Shown here in pieces: positions 11,501 through 21,600 of a DNA stretch of 64,000 nucleotides. Made by a program: the position numbers and the translations under genes. Within the stretch, counting starts at the first letter, position 1, and each line of letters begins with the position of its first letter. Under the pieces are notes generated by a model. The model saw only the letters and a list, made by a program, of their open reading frames with translations, was not told the origin of the DNA and did not search any database. The stretch is from Trachythela sp. YZ-2020 (lineage: Eukaryota > Cnidaria > Anthozoa > Malacalcyonacea > Clavulariidae). The DNA is taken from assembly GCA_016169945.1 (NCBI GenBank), contig JADLSH010000318.1, forward strand, positions 620,001 through 684,000. Reading direction: 5' to 3'.

Positions 11501-11869
11501 TAATTTAGTTATTAATATAACTATATAGTATAAAATATCTAAAGTATATCCCTTATTTTCCCTAGGCTGTTTCACAACACAAACCGATGTTTGGTCATTT
11601 GGCATTACATTATGGGAGATCTTCACTTTAGCCCAAGACTTCCTTACCCCAACCTACCCGATGAGCAAGTCATTGGTAATGCCAAAACAGCATTCGCTAA
11701 AGGTGGCACTGGAGTGATTTACAATGATAAACCAGATGTTTGCCCTCAAGATATCTTTGAGATGATGTTAGAGTGTTGGAACAGTGATCCTGCACAGCGA
11801 CCGGATTTTAATACCTTGTATGAATTTCTGATGGGTAAGGTAGGATCTGTGGAGTCAGCTGTTGTGTGA
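2189..11869 (+). CDS. DDR: Discoidin domain receptor tyrosine kinase, nine exons, with a frameshift in the last exon
   Basis: Exons: 2189-2261, 5050-5402, 7086-7242, 7329-7844, 8205-8333, 8952-9317, 9923-10119, 10547-11201, 11566-11869; every junction is GT-AG and phases agree. The product is about 915 residues (human DDR1 is 913). Residues 1-24 are a signal peptide (FLLLCVLCLTQVLC). The discoidin (F5/8C) domain covers about 25-190 and ends in LRLELYGC. The DDR-specific discoidin-like domain (PVGQT, EWVGWSS, WLLITEISF) reaches about 366. A membrane helix lies at about 431-456. Juxtamembrane tyrosines include NPLY, LYSEP and LSNPIYEGIYSEPLY. The kinase shows GDGQFGEV (~622), VAVK (~658), HRDLAARN (~762), DFG (~782) and WMAPE. 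DDRs are collagen-sensing receptors in bilaterians; the ligand here is inferred. The frame changes between 11636 and 11639, after WEIFTLAQ. The stop used is a read-through of a possible donor at 11835. Confidence 0.9.
2343..3090. mobile_element. Long-TIR foldback/MITE element with 277-bp arms and 7-bp TSD
   Basis: The arms 2343-2619 and 2814-3090 are equal in length and read as perfect inverted complements, around a 194-bp spacer. The ends are CACAGGCGGC...GCCGCCTGTG. The 7-bp sequence GTTTCAG directly flanks both ends (2336-2342 and 3091-3097). No coding capacity is visible, so it is non-autonomous. It lies in DDR intron 1. The near-perfect arm identity suggests a young insertion. Confidence 0.9.
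3351..3550. mobile_element. CACAG-ended 200-bp element nested in the MULE-like element
   Basis: The ends are CACAGAGTAATTACATACAG and its complement, about 23 bp identical and then imperfect over some 75 bp. The 7-bp duplication GCTGAGG lies at 3344-3350 and 3551-3557. Its removal, with one TSD copy, restores the CTGAGCTGAGG-AGAAAC order of the outer TIR, which shows that it inserted later. End type and TSD length match the elements at 2343-3090 and 58942-59246. Confidence 0.85.
3891..4209. mobile_element. Inverted-repeat element (about 85-bp arms)
   Basis: Left arm begins TTACTCTTAATTTCAGCTTG and right arm ends with its complement (…CAAGAGTAA). The arms share the TTTTGAAAACTGACTT and AAACAAAC blocks and some mismatches. 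I could not settle a target site duplication. It sits inside the 3316-4675 element, in DDR intron 1. Confidence 0.65.
5403..7085. mobile_element. DDR intron 2 with a TIR-like repeat at about 6740-7068
   Basis: 5403-6730 shows only short unsupported frames. From about 6740 the block AGGCTGTTTATATGG, and near 7050 GATCTCAC...CATATAAACAGC, form imperfect inverted ends related to the clearer element at 29397-29736. Between 6926 and 6995 a ~20-bp unit, TGAGATTTTGCCTTTTCAAG, is tandemly repeated about four times just upstream of DDR exon 3. Confidence 0.5.
8345..8530. repeat. GATGAT microsatellite in DDR intron 5
   Basis: A run of GAT/GGT trinucleotides, purest at about 8454-8505. The poly-Asp, poly-Met and poly-His frames across it are artefacts of the repeat. 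From 8540 to 8835 there are also short palindromic copies of an AAAAATTGCCGTCGA motif, probably another small repeat. Confidence 0.9.
9376..9720. repeat. Copies of the 79-bp GTGTAGGTAGTATTC family plus a long hairpin
   Basis: Words of the dispersed 79-bp repeat (GTAGGTAGTATTCTACAATA, GTGGTTTGTGTCTGA, CTACCTGAAAA) occur here on the plus strand. At about 9490-9650 a long palindrome folds around GCTCTTCGTCTGGAAG; its arms contain CCTGAAAAATACAATAAG, ACTTCGACGTTTCGAG and their complements. It lies in DDR intron 6. Confidence 0.75.
10185..10385. repeat. Dispersed TIR repeat (CAGATGGTNGTCAAC family), copy in DDR intron 7
   Basis: Inverted words GGTTTGGCTAAGCAGATGGTTG and CCACCATCTGCTGCCC...ACTGAAACC bound a ~190-bp AT-rich middle with TTTTCTTGCTCCTATAAG. 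The same ends recur at 11222-11430, 13668-13880, 27470-27690 and near 37430-37510. Confidence 0.6.
10390..10520. repeat. CAC/CAT microsatellite in DDR intron 7
   Basis: CACCATCACTATTGTCACC-type repeats run almost up to the acceptor of DDR exon 8 at 10546. They produce His-rich and Asp/Gly-rich shadow frames. Confidence 0.85.
11222..11430. repeat. Dispersed TIR repeat, copy in DDR intron 8
   Basis: It begins about 20 bp after the exon 8 donor with GTGGGTTGAAATAAGCGTTG and GCAGATGGTGGTCAAC. It ends with GTTGACCATCATCTGCTC and GTGCTTAGTGAAACCC, an inverted match to the start. The SINE-like tail AGAACTGATAGAGCTATCC follows at about 11460-11500. Confidence 0.65.
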
Positions 11870-12890
11870 CGGGGTGAGGTATGGTGTTTGTAGGATAAGG
11901 TTTTAGTATAGGGTATATATAGTTGTGCGAGAATACTATAGTATTCTGCAATACTGTAGTATATTGTCTATATAGTGTAGTATATTGTAGTGCTTTGTCT
12001 TAAAATGGTTAGGCATTATCAAATACTGACAGTTGCTCAAAATATAACTGTATGAACGACACTAAAGCCTGTTAATAGATGCATCTTAAAGACCAAGACG
12101 AAGTCAGAGCGGGAAGATTTTTCACATAAACATTTTAAGTTATGAAGATTTGAATTTAGTTTATGAGAGGACACTAAAGGCTCTTTTCCACTCGTCGCAA
12201 AAACCAACTCGCAAGCTCGCTGCGAGTACTTTCATCCAATCACAATGCTCGACAGTTTATTTTAATTACATGCAGCGAGTTTGCGAGGTGGTTTTGCGAT
12301 GAGTGGAAAAAGCCTTAAGTGGGGAGTATAGTCGTAATATTTTGTGGAGAAGGTATCATACAATATGAAAAGGTACCATATTGGGGCACTGGAATAGTGA
12401 CTAGTTTTAAGTTAATATAGGGCGAGTATTTTAAAAAATGGTACCTTATGACAACGTTAGGGTCAACTAGCACAGTGTTACCAGCATGATTGCGAAATCA
12501 CAGTGTTACCAGCATGATTGCGAAATCACAGTGTTACCAGCATGATTGTGAAATCTTTCCCAAAAAATATTGTAATGCATGCATTTGTATTGTTATTTTG
12601 CAATAGTTCTTAAAATGTACATGAACTTTTGCATAGTTGGGAAAGATACAGTATTTTTTCAACAATGTGGGCGTATTGTTATGTAGATTTAGCCTGTAAG
12701 CATAAAGAAAGCTACACTAAGTAATATGAACTAGCAAATTGGGGAATCAAACTCTAAGTAGAATGCTTCGTAAATGTAAACAGCTTTTATATTTTATATC
12801 GTAACAATATTAAATAAGGTTTCATAACTTCTAACTTTTACATTTTCGTTATTTTTTTACAAGTTAATTGACATACAATATATCTCAAAC
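11870..12890. mobile_element. Intergenic stretch with a PIF/Harbinger-like MITE at 12178-12315
   Basis: The 12178-12315 element starts AGGCTCTTTTCCACTCGTCG and ends with an imperfect complement, CGATGAGTGGAAAAAGCCT. TAA flanks both sides (12175-12177, 12316-12318). A second, right-truncated copy lies at about 20655-20800. A 26-bp unit containing CACAGTGTTACCAGCATGAT is repeated about three times at 12470-12550. No gene is visible elsewhere in the stretch. Confidence 0.7.
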
Positions 12891-13400
12891 GGGGCGGGCG
12901 AGAGGGCGGGAGGGTGTAGGTAGTATTCTACAGTAAACTGACGTGGTTTGTGTCTGAACTACCTGAAAAGATATCTCAAACATGGTGGTCCAGTGTAGGT
13001 AGTATTCTACAATAAGCTGTAGTGGTTTGTGTCTGAACTACCTGAAAAGATATCTCAAACATGGTGGTCCAGTGTAGGTAGTATTCTACAATAAGCTGTA
13101 GTGGTTTGTGTCTGAACTACCTGAAAAGATATCTCAAACGTGGTGGTCCAGTGTAGGTAGTATTCTACAATAAGCTGCAGTGGTTTGTGTCTGAACTACC
13201 TGAAAAATATCTCAAACGTGGGGGTCCAGTGTAGATAGTATTCTACCTCGTATTCTATACAATAATCTGCCATGGTTTGTGTCTGACCTAAGTGAAAAAG
13301 ATTCAAAACACTTTGTCTTTGACATTGGCGAATAACCTCGCCGAATGGGCCTTCGCTCGAAACGTTTTAATCTTTTTCAGGTAGTTCAGACACAAACCAC
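12890..13400. repeat. Tandem array of the 79-bp repeat
   Basis: About five head-to-tail copies of a unit with GTGTAGGTAGTATTCTACA, ATAAGCTG, GTGGTTTGTGTCTGA and CTACCTGAAAAGATATC, spaced about 79 bp apart. The array ends in inverted orientation at 13370-13400 (CAGGTAGTTCAGACACAAAC), after a GCCTTCGCTCGAAACGTT block. Related copies lie at 9376-9720, 16050-16190, 24417-24720, 26140-26290 and about 36160-36220. Confidence 0.85.
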
Positions 13401-13667
13401 GACCGCTTACTAATTACACATACAGCATGCATGCATAGCTGGGAATTAACCACATTGGAATTGGTTTTCTAATAGCATGCAGGACACTTTTATCTCATTG
13501 CAAACAAAGAGCTATTATACTGTATAGTTAAATATGAAGCTTTTGTCAACAAAACACCACAATACGACCAAGACAGCTTTGCAAGAGCTTTGTTATATTT
13601 ACCTCAACATGCAAATGCATCAACGCACTTACTGTGAACACTATATAAATATTATACCTATATTCCC

Positions 13668-14250
13668 GTTGGCGAGTTTCAGTAAGCGTTACAGGGCAGT
13701 AGATGGGGGTCAATTAAACCACATCTCTCATTCTATTTATTGGCCACCAAATTCAAAAGAACTGAAAAGAATTAACATTATTTTCTCACTGTAATAACTG
13801 CAAGTTGACCACCACCATGCATCTGCTGAACGATAGTGCTTAGTGAGTGCTGAACGATAGTGCTTAGTGAAACCCACCTATACTTATTGTTTGGTTTACA
13901 TGAAGATCACTCAGTCATAGATAGCTATAAATTTAATTCATCATTAACCATTCACCACATGCAGTAGCCTACCAGGCAGGCTTATTATTGTAGACTACCA
14001 CACACTTTAATACTTTTAACCTTACATACAGTATGTACACACCATTATAGGCATTACCTCGGGCATTACACTATAGATTTCATTTCAACATAATATTTCT
14101 TAGTAAAATCATACTAGTATACTATTGCAAATGCTGTAATTTGATTGGCTACGCTACTCGCTATCTAATTGTCGATAGATAGCGAGTAAAACAGCCATCT
14201 CCTCGGCCCGATTTTTAACGAATTTATTTCAATAAATTATGAAAAACGTT
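13668..14250. repeat. Dispersed TIR repeat copy and plain intergenic sequence
   Basis: 13668-13880 carries the TTTCAGTAAGCGTTACAGGG...GCTTAGTGAAACCC family, with a short direct duplication of TGCTGAACGATAGTGCTTAG at its right end. 13880-14250 shows only a small palindrome at about 14158-14190 (ACTCGCTATCT...AGATAGCGAGT). No gene is seen. Confidence 0.6.
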
Positions 14251-14387
14251 TTGAAATACTGTTTTCTTGCTGGTTTCTAGACTAGCATATTCTATTATAT
14301 CCTCCAAATATATTATGTTTGATTCATGTCTTGCTGTTTGTGCGGTTAGGGATATGAATCATGAATCCAATTATCCAAGACACATTA

Positions 14388-14617
14388 GGGCCATTTATAT
14401 GGGAGAAAAAGTCGCGACTTACATAAGACGCGAACACACTTGTATAAATGGTCAAATTCTAGTATGTCGCGACTTAAATAAGAACAGGGGTTCAGGCTGT
14501 TCCACAATAAGTCGCGACTTATTAGAATTTGACCATTTATATGAGTGTGTTCGCGTCTTTATATATAAGACGTGTCTTATGTAAGTCGCGACTCATTTTC
14601 TCCCGTATAAATGGCCC
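14388..14617. mobile_element. Palindromic TA-flanked MITE
   Basis: Long inverted arms start GGGCCATTTATATGGGAG and include several AGTCGCGACTTA blocks and AAGACGCGAACACA. TA dinucleotides flank both ends. The arms cover almost the whole 230 bp. No protein frame; the TA target suggests a Tc1/mariner-type mover. Confidence 0.75.
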
Positions 14618-14633
14618 TATTTTCATCTGACCG

Positions 14634-14940
14634 TAAGACCATGTTACACGAGGTCATTTTGCTGCAACACAATTTCGGACTCAGAGCGATGTTAGGTAAA
14701 AAGTATATCCGAAGAGAAATTGTGAACATGAATCTCGTTTTACTTTGCTGACATTTTTCTTGCTAAACACGCGCAGAAGGCAACAAAGAAATGAATGAGA
14801 ATGATAATATCGGTGAAGTGAAACGCGGGCCATGTTAACTGTTTTTCTGTGCGTACATTTCTACATAACATGGCTCTGTGCAGAAATTTCGTTGCAAGTT
14901 GCAGCAAAAATTGCCCGGTGTAATATGGCCTTCCTGGCAG
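14634..14940. mobile_element. MITE-like element with TTGCAACGCAATTTC motif
   Basis: It begins AAGACCATGTTACACGAGG and ends CCGGTGTAATATGGCCTT, with inverted TGCTGCAAC and GAAATT blocks inside the ends. Partial relatives lie at about 20812-21060 (both share ATGAATGAGAATGATAATAT) and at 37260-37410. No coding evidence. Confidence 0.6.
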
Positions 14941-14948
14941 GCTCATTT

Positions 14949-15200
14949 ATACTATAGACTGGCATACCACACACTATAGACTGGCATACCACACACTATA
15001 GACTGGCATACCACACACTATAGACTGGCATACCACACACTATAGACTGGCATACCACACACTATAGACTGGCATACCACACACTATAGACTGGCATACC
15101 ACACACTATAGACTGGCATACCACACACTATAGACTGGCATACCACACACTATAGACTGGCATACCACACACTATAGACTGGCATACCACACACTATATA
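14949..15200. repeat. 22-bp tandem repeat, about 11 copies
   Basis: The unit ACTATAGACTGGCATACC plus ACAC repeats head to tail with almost no divergence. It ends about 45 bp from the 3' end of the minus-strand ORF at 15243-15863. Confidence 0.95.
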
Positions 15201-15242
15201 CTATCCTTTAAATATATCCCGGGAATTTATATACACACATTA

Positions 15243-15863
15243 TCACACTAGATTTAATTTCTGCATAATTTCAACAATCTCGTCCCCAGCCGGTCTTAAA
15301 TGCACAGGTAGTGCAGTTCTAAATGCTCGTATCAAATCATGTGTGCTTCTTTTGGTCGCATTAATTTCCTTCACCATATCCGAAGGCGGTTTAATCATTA
15401 GGTAACTCTGTTTGGCACTAGTTAAAACTTGTTCGTGTACCACAGTCCAGTTAATTTCAGTACGTAATTCATCCCACTTGGCACGTGAAGAACGCATGTC
15501 TTCTCGTTCAGCATCTGTAGGGCAATTCTCGATATAACTTGCCATTTCATCAATAGTCCGGGGGAATATAAAAGGTCTGATAACTTTTGCCGGTAGGACG
15601 TGTTTAAATATGTAAGCCTCTAGATCAAAGGCCGCTTTTCCGGCAATAAGAGCAAGTTTTTTCTCTAAAGCCCAAGCTCTTCGGTTTTGCCATGTTTTCT
15701 CGCCGGTTGTATAAGAAGTGTTGCAATTAGCACACGTGGTTAAATGTATACCGTTTGAACTGTGGCCATTACTTGAAGAGCCTTGATCTTCGTTGATGCC
15801 GTTAAGGTCTTGGTTTGTGCCTTCAGGGCTGTCCTCTAAAGAATCTGAGCTTGTATCGCTCAT
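15243..15863 (-). CDS. Hypothetical 206-residue protein, single exon
   Basis: A full-length frame reads from ATG at 15863 to a stop at 15243-15245 on the minus strand. I do not recognise the family. The first ~45 residues are Ser/Asp/Asn/Gly-rich and probably disordered. A CANC motif with T-G-E-K nearby (about residues 44-55) is followed by an α-helical, mixed-charge region to the C-terminus. No signal peptide or membrane segment is seen, and only one CxxC pair, so a zinc site is not supported. It is much longer than the repeat-driven shadow frames around it and has ordinary amino-acid composition. It could be a host orphan gene or a passenger of a mobile element; flanking TIRs were not found. 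Confidence 0.5.
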   Translation of the reverse strand: MSDTSSDSLEDSPEGTNQDLNGINEDQGSSSNGHSSNGIHLTTCANCNTSYTTGEKTWQNRRAWALEKKLALIAGKAAFDLEAYIFKHVLPAKVIRPFIFPRTIDEMASYIENCPTDAEREDMRSSRAKWDELRTEINWTVVHEQVLTSAKQSYLMIKPPSDMVKEINATKRSTHDLIRAFRTALPVHLRPAGDEIVEIMQKLNLV

Positions 15864-15869
15864 ATTGTT

Positions 15870-16735
15870 TATGTGTGAGGGATTTCACTCTGTCGCTATG
15901 TATGAACAGTTTAATTCCTGCCGGCTTAGATCGTGCTTTTGAATATAATTATGACGTCATCTCATTGTGACGGGACGCACGTCGCGCTAATTAATGCGCA
16001 ACTGCATCTCAAGGGTGCCAGCCCAGTGAAAGTGGTTTGTAAAGAGGTTTAAATAAACGTACATTTCGATGTTTTGAGCGAAGCCAATTACCTATAACAA
16101 AGGACAAAGAGCCTTCGCTAGGAACGTATTTTTAATCTCAAACACAAACCACGACAGCTTATTGCAGAATACTATCTATTCCCTCGCATTTACGTTCTAT
16201 TTCCTTTTCTATTTTCACGTTTGATTGAAAATAGACATACATTTTGACAGCATGACACACGAATACATTTTACAGTTTAAACGCATGACAACTGCTTGCA
16301 TATTACCTAGCATTTGCATCTAATTACAACATTAGCATGCTTCAAAGTTCAAACAACTATTCACTACAATAGTGGTGTACCGCTAATTAGATTTTGTTGT
16401 GTTATTGCGGTCAACTCTACACAAGACCCAATTAGCAGACCACGCATTCGGCCTAATTACACACCTAATTACTAGGCATTCGGCCTAATTACATGTCTAA
16501 TTACATCCTGCCCTCTCCTGTGTGCTGCCTTCGCTCGAAACGTCGAAGTGTTTGCAATCGCCAGCCACACACGAGGGCTCTTGGCTGAGCTCACCCGGTG
16601 CCGCGAGATGTCGTAGCTTAGCAAGTTACTCTCATATCAAGCACGACAGATCTTTGTCCAGCGCAAACCACGCACACACGAGAGATCTTGGCTGAGCTCA
16701 CCCGGTGCCACGAGATGTCGTAGCTTAAGGTACGT
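15870..16735. repeat. Upstream flank of the hypothetical gene, repeat copies and a local direct duplication
   Basis: 16050-16190 carries the inverted 79-bp family (GAGCCTTCGCT, ACAAACCACGACAGCTTATT). 16200-16500 holds only TAATTAC-rich sequence. At about 16565-16620 and 16683-16735 the block TTGGCTGAGCTCACCCGGTG plus CGAGATGTCGTAGCTTA occurs twice in direct orientation. A diverged, partly inverted relative lies at 18300-18425. Confidence 0.6.
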
Positions 16736-16738
16736 TCA

Positions 16739-16897
16739 CACGTTGCGATTTGTCAGGCCGATTTCAGATGCACGTTAATGATATTTGAAAAATACGTGGC
16801 AAACGTCATCTGGTGACATCATCAACTGAAAATATTCGTCATTAACATTCAGGAAAACCTAAAATCGGCCCGACAAATCGCTGTGTGTGAACGTACC
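16739..16897. mobile_element. TAA-flanked MITE, copy 1
   Basis: The ends GGTACGTTCACACGTTGCG and the complement TGTGTGAACGTACC are flanked by TAA on both sides. Inside is AGATGCACGTTAATGATATT. A second, highly similar copy lies at about 19294-19464. Confidence 0.75.
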
Positions 16898-17435
16898 TAA
16901 AATCACTACTCACATTTTTGAATGACATAGAGATTTGTAAATAGATATGTTTCACTATACGTTTTTCTATACCTTATATTCTTGTACCTATATAACTTTC
17001 TTACTATATATACTGTATTACCATCTATACTATTCTATTTAATCTATTTAATCATTTGTCACAACACAATCATTACGCATACATCTACAATAAACAGAGG
17101 ACACAAGTGTGACTGGGGAAAGGAACAGGACTTGCGTCCCAATTGACACCTGACCCCAACATTATAAGTTTATAACAAGACTTTGCTGCTTTTTGCACAC
17201 CGAGCACAATGACTTTCCTCACGATTTCGTGACAAAAGTACTGCAGGTACACATAGAAATTAAGTCATTTGTAAGCGAATGTCAAAATTTACTATTTCTC
17301 GAACAAAACACTAGCCTGACCTAAAACTTATTTTGCAACAGAATCATAAGGAGCCTCAGGAAGGCCACGAGATCAAGTAAACAACAAGCAGCCAAGCACG
17401 TTAGTACAGTACATTACAAAAAAAACTTTTATAAC

Positions 17436-18205
17436 TTATAGATCTAACTCATCTAAGTAAAGCCAGGAGGGCTGTAAGAAGTTAATTGCAGATCTGACGA
17501 AGAACGAGTTTCTAAAGTACTGCTGTTTATGTTTTAAGAGGAAATAGTAATTATTTTCATTATAATTGCGAGATCTAAAACCAGGCTCGTACAAACATAA
17601 AAAGTTATTAACGTCCATAGGAATGAGTCCGGTTTTTGACTTGTACAGTAACATCAAGTCCGTGATCTCTCTGCGGAATTCTAACGGAAGGAGGTTGGTT
17701 GTGATCAATCTTTCCGTGTACGTCATTTCCTTTGGGTAATTTAGAATGAACTTCGTTGCTCTCCGCTGAACGTTCTCGATTAATGATCGATGTTTAACGG
17801 CTCTGGGTGACCACACGTTGCTAGCATACTCTAACTTGGGTCTGACGAGGGTACAGTACAATAATCTCCTTGTAGCGAAATCAGTTATGCCCCTGCTTAT
17901 CCTTTTAATGAGACCCAGTGTCTTGTTGGCTTTTGCTGCAATGTTCTCGATGTGTTTTAAGGCCCGTTTACACTACGCTCAATATTTGGCACGGCACGGA
18001 TAAAAATGTTACCCGTGCCACTTTTACCCGTGCTGAGACTACCTAGCTGAGACTACCTATTTAGGTAGTCTCAGCACGGATAAAAATGGTACGGGTACCA
18101 TTTTTATCCGTGCCGTGCCAATAATCGTGCGTAGTGTAAACGGGGCTTAACCACGATAAATCGCTAGAGACTGTGATACCGAGATATGCCTATATACTAT
18201 ATTTT
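17436..18205 (-). pseudogene. 3' end of a CR1/L2-type LINE reverse transcriptase, interrupted by a TTAA element
   Basis: The minus frame 17861-17436 encodes about 141 residues of a LINE ORF2 C-terminus (RPKLEYASNVWSP, IENVQRRATKFI). The same frame continues upstream to about 18200 with ISRGITDFATRRLLYCTLV and GITVSSDLSWLKHI once the insertion at 17961-18146 is skipped. The rest of the RT and the endonuclease are absent (5' truncation). This clade assignment is from motif style only; it differs from the satellite-associated LINE at 43-49 kb. Confidence 0.75.
17961..18146. mobile_element. TTAA-flanked MITE (piggyBac-like) inside the LINE fragment
   Basis: The ends GGCCCGTTTACACTACGC and GCGTAGTGTAAACGGGGC are inverted complements, with TTAA at 17957-17960 and 18147-18150. 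The interior is a near-perfect palindrome of TGAGACTACCTA and GGCACGGATAAAAATG blocks. Excision with one TTAA restores the LINE frame. Confidence 0.85.
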
Positions 18206-18690
18206 TGTAATCTTATTATCGTACCTATAAATACCGTGGAAATCAGCCTATAGGTTGACAATGGTTAGCGTGTTTAAATAAAGTTTTTCTATCTATCTAT
18301 CTTCTCATATCAAACACGACAGATCTTTAAGGTCCAGCACAAGCCACGCGCACACGAGAGAAAGTGTCTGATCAAGCCGCCTCGCGAGGTCGTTACGTCA
18401 GCCAAGAGCTCTCGTGTGCGGCAGGCTTTAGCTATATTTATGCCTATAAACACTCACTTATGTGAATAATAATTGAATGCAACTATTTCTGATTACAATT
18501 TCGACTCTTTTCCGAACTCATAACGCGCGTTAGGAATGCTCATTGAACGCTCATTGATGACGTCAACAACAAATAATTAACATACCAATTAGAACTTAAA
18601 GTCTAAATATTTTAATACGAGACAAACACAGACAGTATAATATTGTATCCGATTATCTGAGCTTGTTGGAGGGAGACTTTTCTTCGCAAA

Positions 18691-21600
18691 ATGAGCATGA
18701 AGAATTCATCTCTTATGACTCCGGACCCGTATCATATACCGGGGTAAGTTTGTATATTTTTTCGTGTTCGCGTGTTTTGTTGCGTAGAAATGAACTGTAC
18801 TAATCGCAATTTGTCTTGTTGCTTGGTTAGTTACTTAATCCGTAAACAAAACCCATCGCTAGACAACCTATGTTGGGATAAACGCTGAAACGCTTAGAGA
18901 ATTGTGCTAAAAATCATGCCATCATGCGATAAGTATAGTTTAGCATTACAGCATTTCTATTTAGGAGAACATTTATACATATACGAGGATGCTTACATAA
19001 AGCATCGCGACAGGGGAAACTTGAGTCTTGAATTCGTCCTGGTTTGTGTAAACATTACTAACTTAAAGCATGAACATTGCAGGTCATGAACTTCATTCAC
19101 ATGACACCAGATGAATTAGGAATCGTATACGCAAATTCGTCGGGTTCCATTTGTTCACATTGTTCATTCGTACGGTTGGCTCTGACTCTCTGCTCGAACT
19201 CGTCTCGTGTGAACGCAAAACGACATCGTTCAAATTCGGAAACGTACGCAAATTCGTCCGGTCCATTTGTTCACACGGAAATTTGTACGGTTAAGGTTAC
19301 GTTTACACGCTGCGATTTGTCGGGCCGATTTCAGATGCACGTTAATGATATTTGAAAAATACGTGGCAAACGTCATCTGACAACATCACCAACTGAAAAT
19401 ATTCGTCATTAACATTCAGAGAAACCTAAAATCGGGCCGACAAATCGCATCGTGTAAACGTACCTTTAGCTGTGCATGAATTCGTTCGATTTCATGCGTC
19501 TTGTGTGAACGCGAGGTGAAATCGTGAAAATTTGAATACGGTTCCAAATTCATCCGGTCGTGAGACTCTATCTACCGCTAGACTAGACTACTTTACTCTG
19601 TCTTTCTTTATTCTGCTCTGTCTATAAACGCAACATGTGGTAACGTTTCTGACGGTCCTAGCTTAAAACTCATAAAGACTAAGAGATCGATAGGCCATAC
19701 TTTCACAGTTTGTATTCATACTTGAAATCAACATCAAGTGAGACAACGAAAATCGGTACGGTAGATGATGATGAATCTTGAAGCGGTTCCAGCTTTTGCT
19801 GGATGTCCCGTTCAAGCGAATCTGATACTCTTGACACAACATTGCTGTACTCTCCACATAAACAGTAAGTTGAACAAGTTGTCATGTCTTCTTCACTACC
19901 ACTGCACTACCAATAAATGTAATTTTAATTGGTTAAAACCAACTTTATTTATATGGATAGCTTTATCATTTCTAAACTGTTCTTCCTAGAGGTCCAGTAA
20001 GGATCATCATACCTTATTGATCCAGTGTTACTACAGAAGGAAACCTAAACTAACTTTATTTATGCTGGATATCTCTTTCAGTTCTAAATGTTCCCTGGAG
20101 GTCCGGTAACGAACACCCCTTTGGCCTTATTCGTCCAGTGTTAAACATGCAACTGCAAATTGTAGAAATGGCACCTGGACACAGAGATGAAAGACATAAG
20201 TGTATCTCTCTAAACCTGATGCCTAATACTTTTCTTCCCAACGTTTCATTCCAGATACATAGGATACTGTCCACAATTCAAGTACCAAATCGGCGAGACA
20301 TTTGGAAGGACTACCTCCCAGCTTCTTACAGATTCCCGGATCGCCAGTTCAGGACGGCCTGTGCTGTCACCGCTCGATCCCAACCCACCTGCGCCCGACC
20401 AGAGGCGACAGTTGATATCGAGACGAGCTATAAAGCTTGGAGATCAGAAATTGTTTGAGAAAATGGTTCCTGGTTATACAGGTGAGTGACGAAGCACGCT
20501 AATTTAGGCTCGTTTCACACGAGACCAGACGAATTCTGCGAATTTCTCCAGTTCCATTTGTTCACACGGGAATTCGTCGGGTTTCATGCGTCCTTGAACG
20601 CGAAAAACGAAATCGTGCAAATTTGAGTACGGTTTCGAATTTATCCGGTCCCGAGTGAACAGAGCCTAAAGGCTCTTTTCCACTCGTCGCAAAAACCAAC
20701 TCGCAAGCTCGCTGCGAGTACTTTCATCCAATCACAATGCTCGACAGTTTATTTTAATTACATGCAAGAACTCGTAGCGAGTTTGCGAGGTGGTTTTGCG
20801 AATTTTTGGTACTACTTGCAACGCAATTTCGGCGATGTTTGGTAAAATGTATATTCGCAGAGAAATTGTGGGCATAAATCTCGTTTTACTTTGCCGTTAT
20901 TTTTCTGACTAAACATGCCCAGAAGACAACAAAGAAATGAATGAGAATGATAATATCGGTGGAGTGAAACGCGAGCAATGTTCACATGAGGCAAATAAAT
21001 GAATGAGAATGATAATATCGGCGGAGTGAAACGCGGACCGTGTTCACATGAGGCAAAACTATAATTAGAAAACTACGTATTGCAGGAACAAAATTCCGGC
21101 GCGGATACGAAAGGCGCGGATGCGAATGGCCCTAACAAAGTATCAATTTTTTAGGCTTCATCCCTAAAAGTGAACACCATTTTGGCAAACGGTATGCAGA
21201 GACGAGCCTTAGTTCAGTGGCAAGCTTCGAAACAGACCAAGAATTCAACAGACGTCGCTTGCAGGACCTCCAGACCGTCCAAGCACTACAATCAGGTCAA
21301 GTAGTCCCGGGTGAAATACTCAACGAAAAAACAATCAAACTAACACAACACGAAACTCCTCTTAAGAAGATCAGACCTCACCCGGCTGTGTATTATTCCA
21401 GAATGTCACCTCAACATTCGCTCTCGCCTTTGACGATGGGAAATGAAAACTCGAAGAAATTTTTCATGTCTGGATATACAGGCTTTGTCCCTCGGGCTAG
21501 AGGTAAGTTAGAAGAAGAAACTCTCGCAGGACATAGTCATAGGAAACTGTCCATATTAGAGCTAGTGGCGTCCACATTAGAGAGGTGTCCGTAATAGATA

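Noticed and set aside
12890..13260. CRISPR-like array of 79-bp repeats
   Set aside because: Units are directly tandem without unique spacers, and the genome is eukaryotic.
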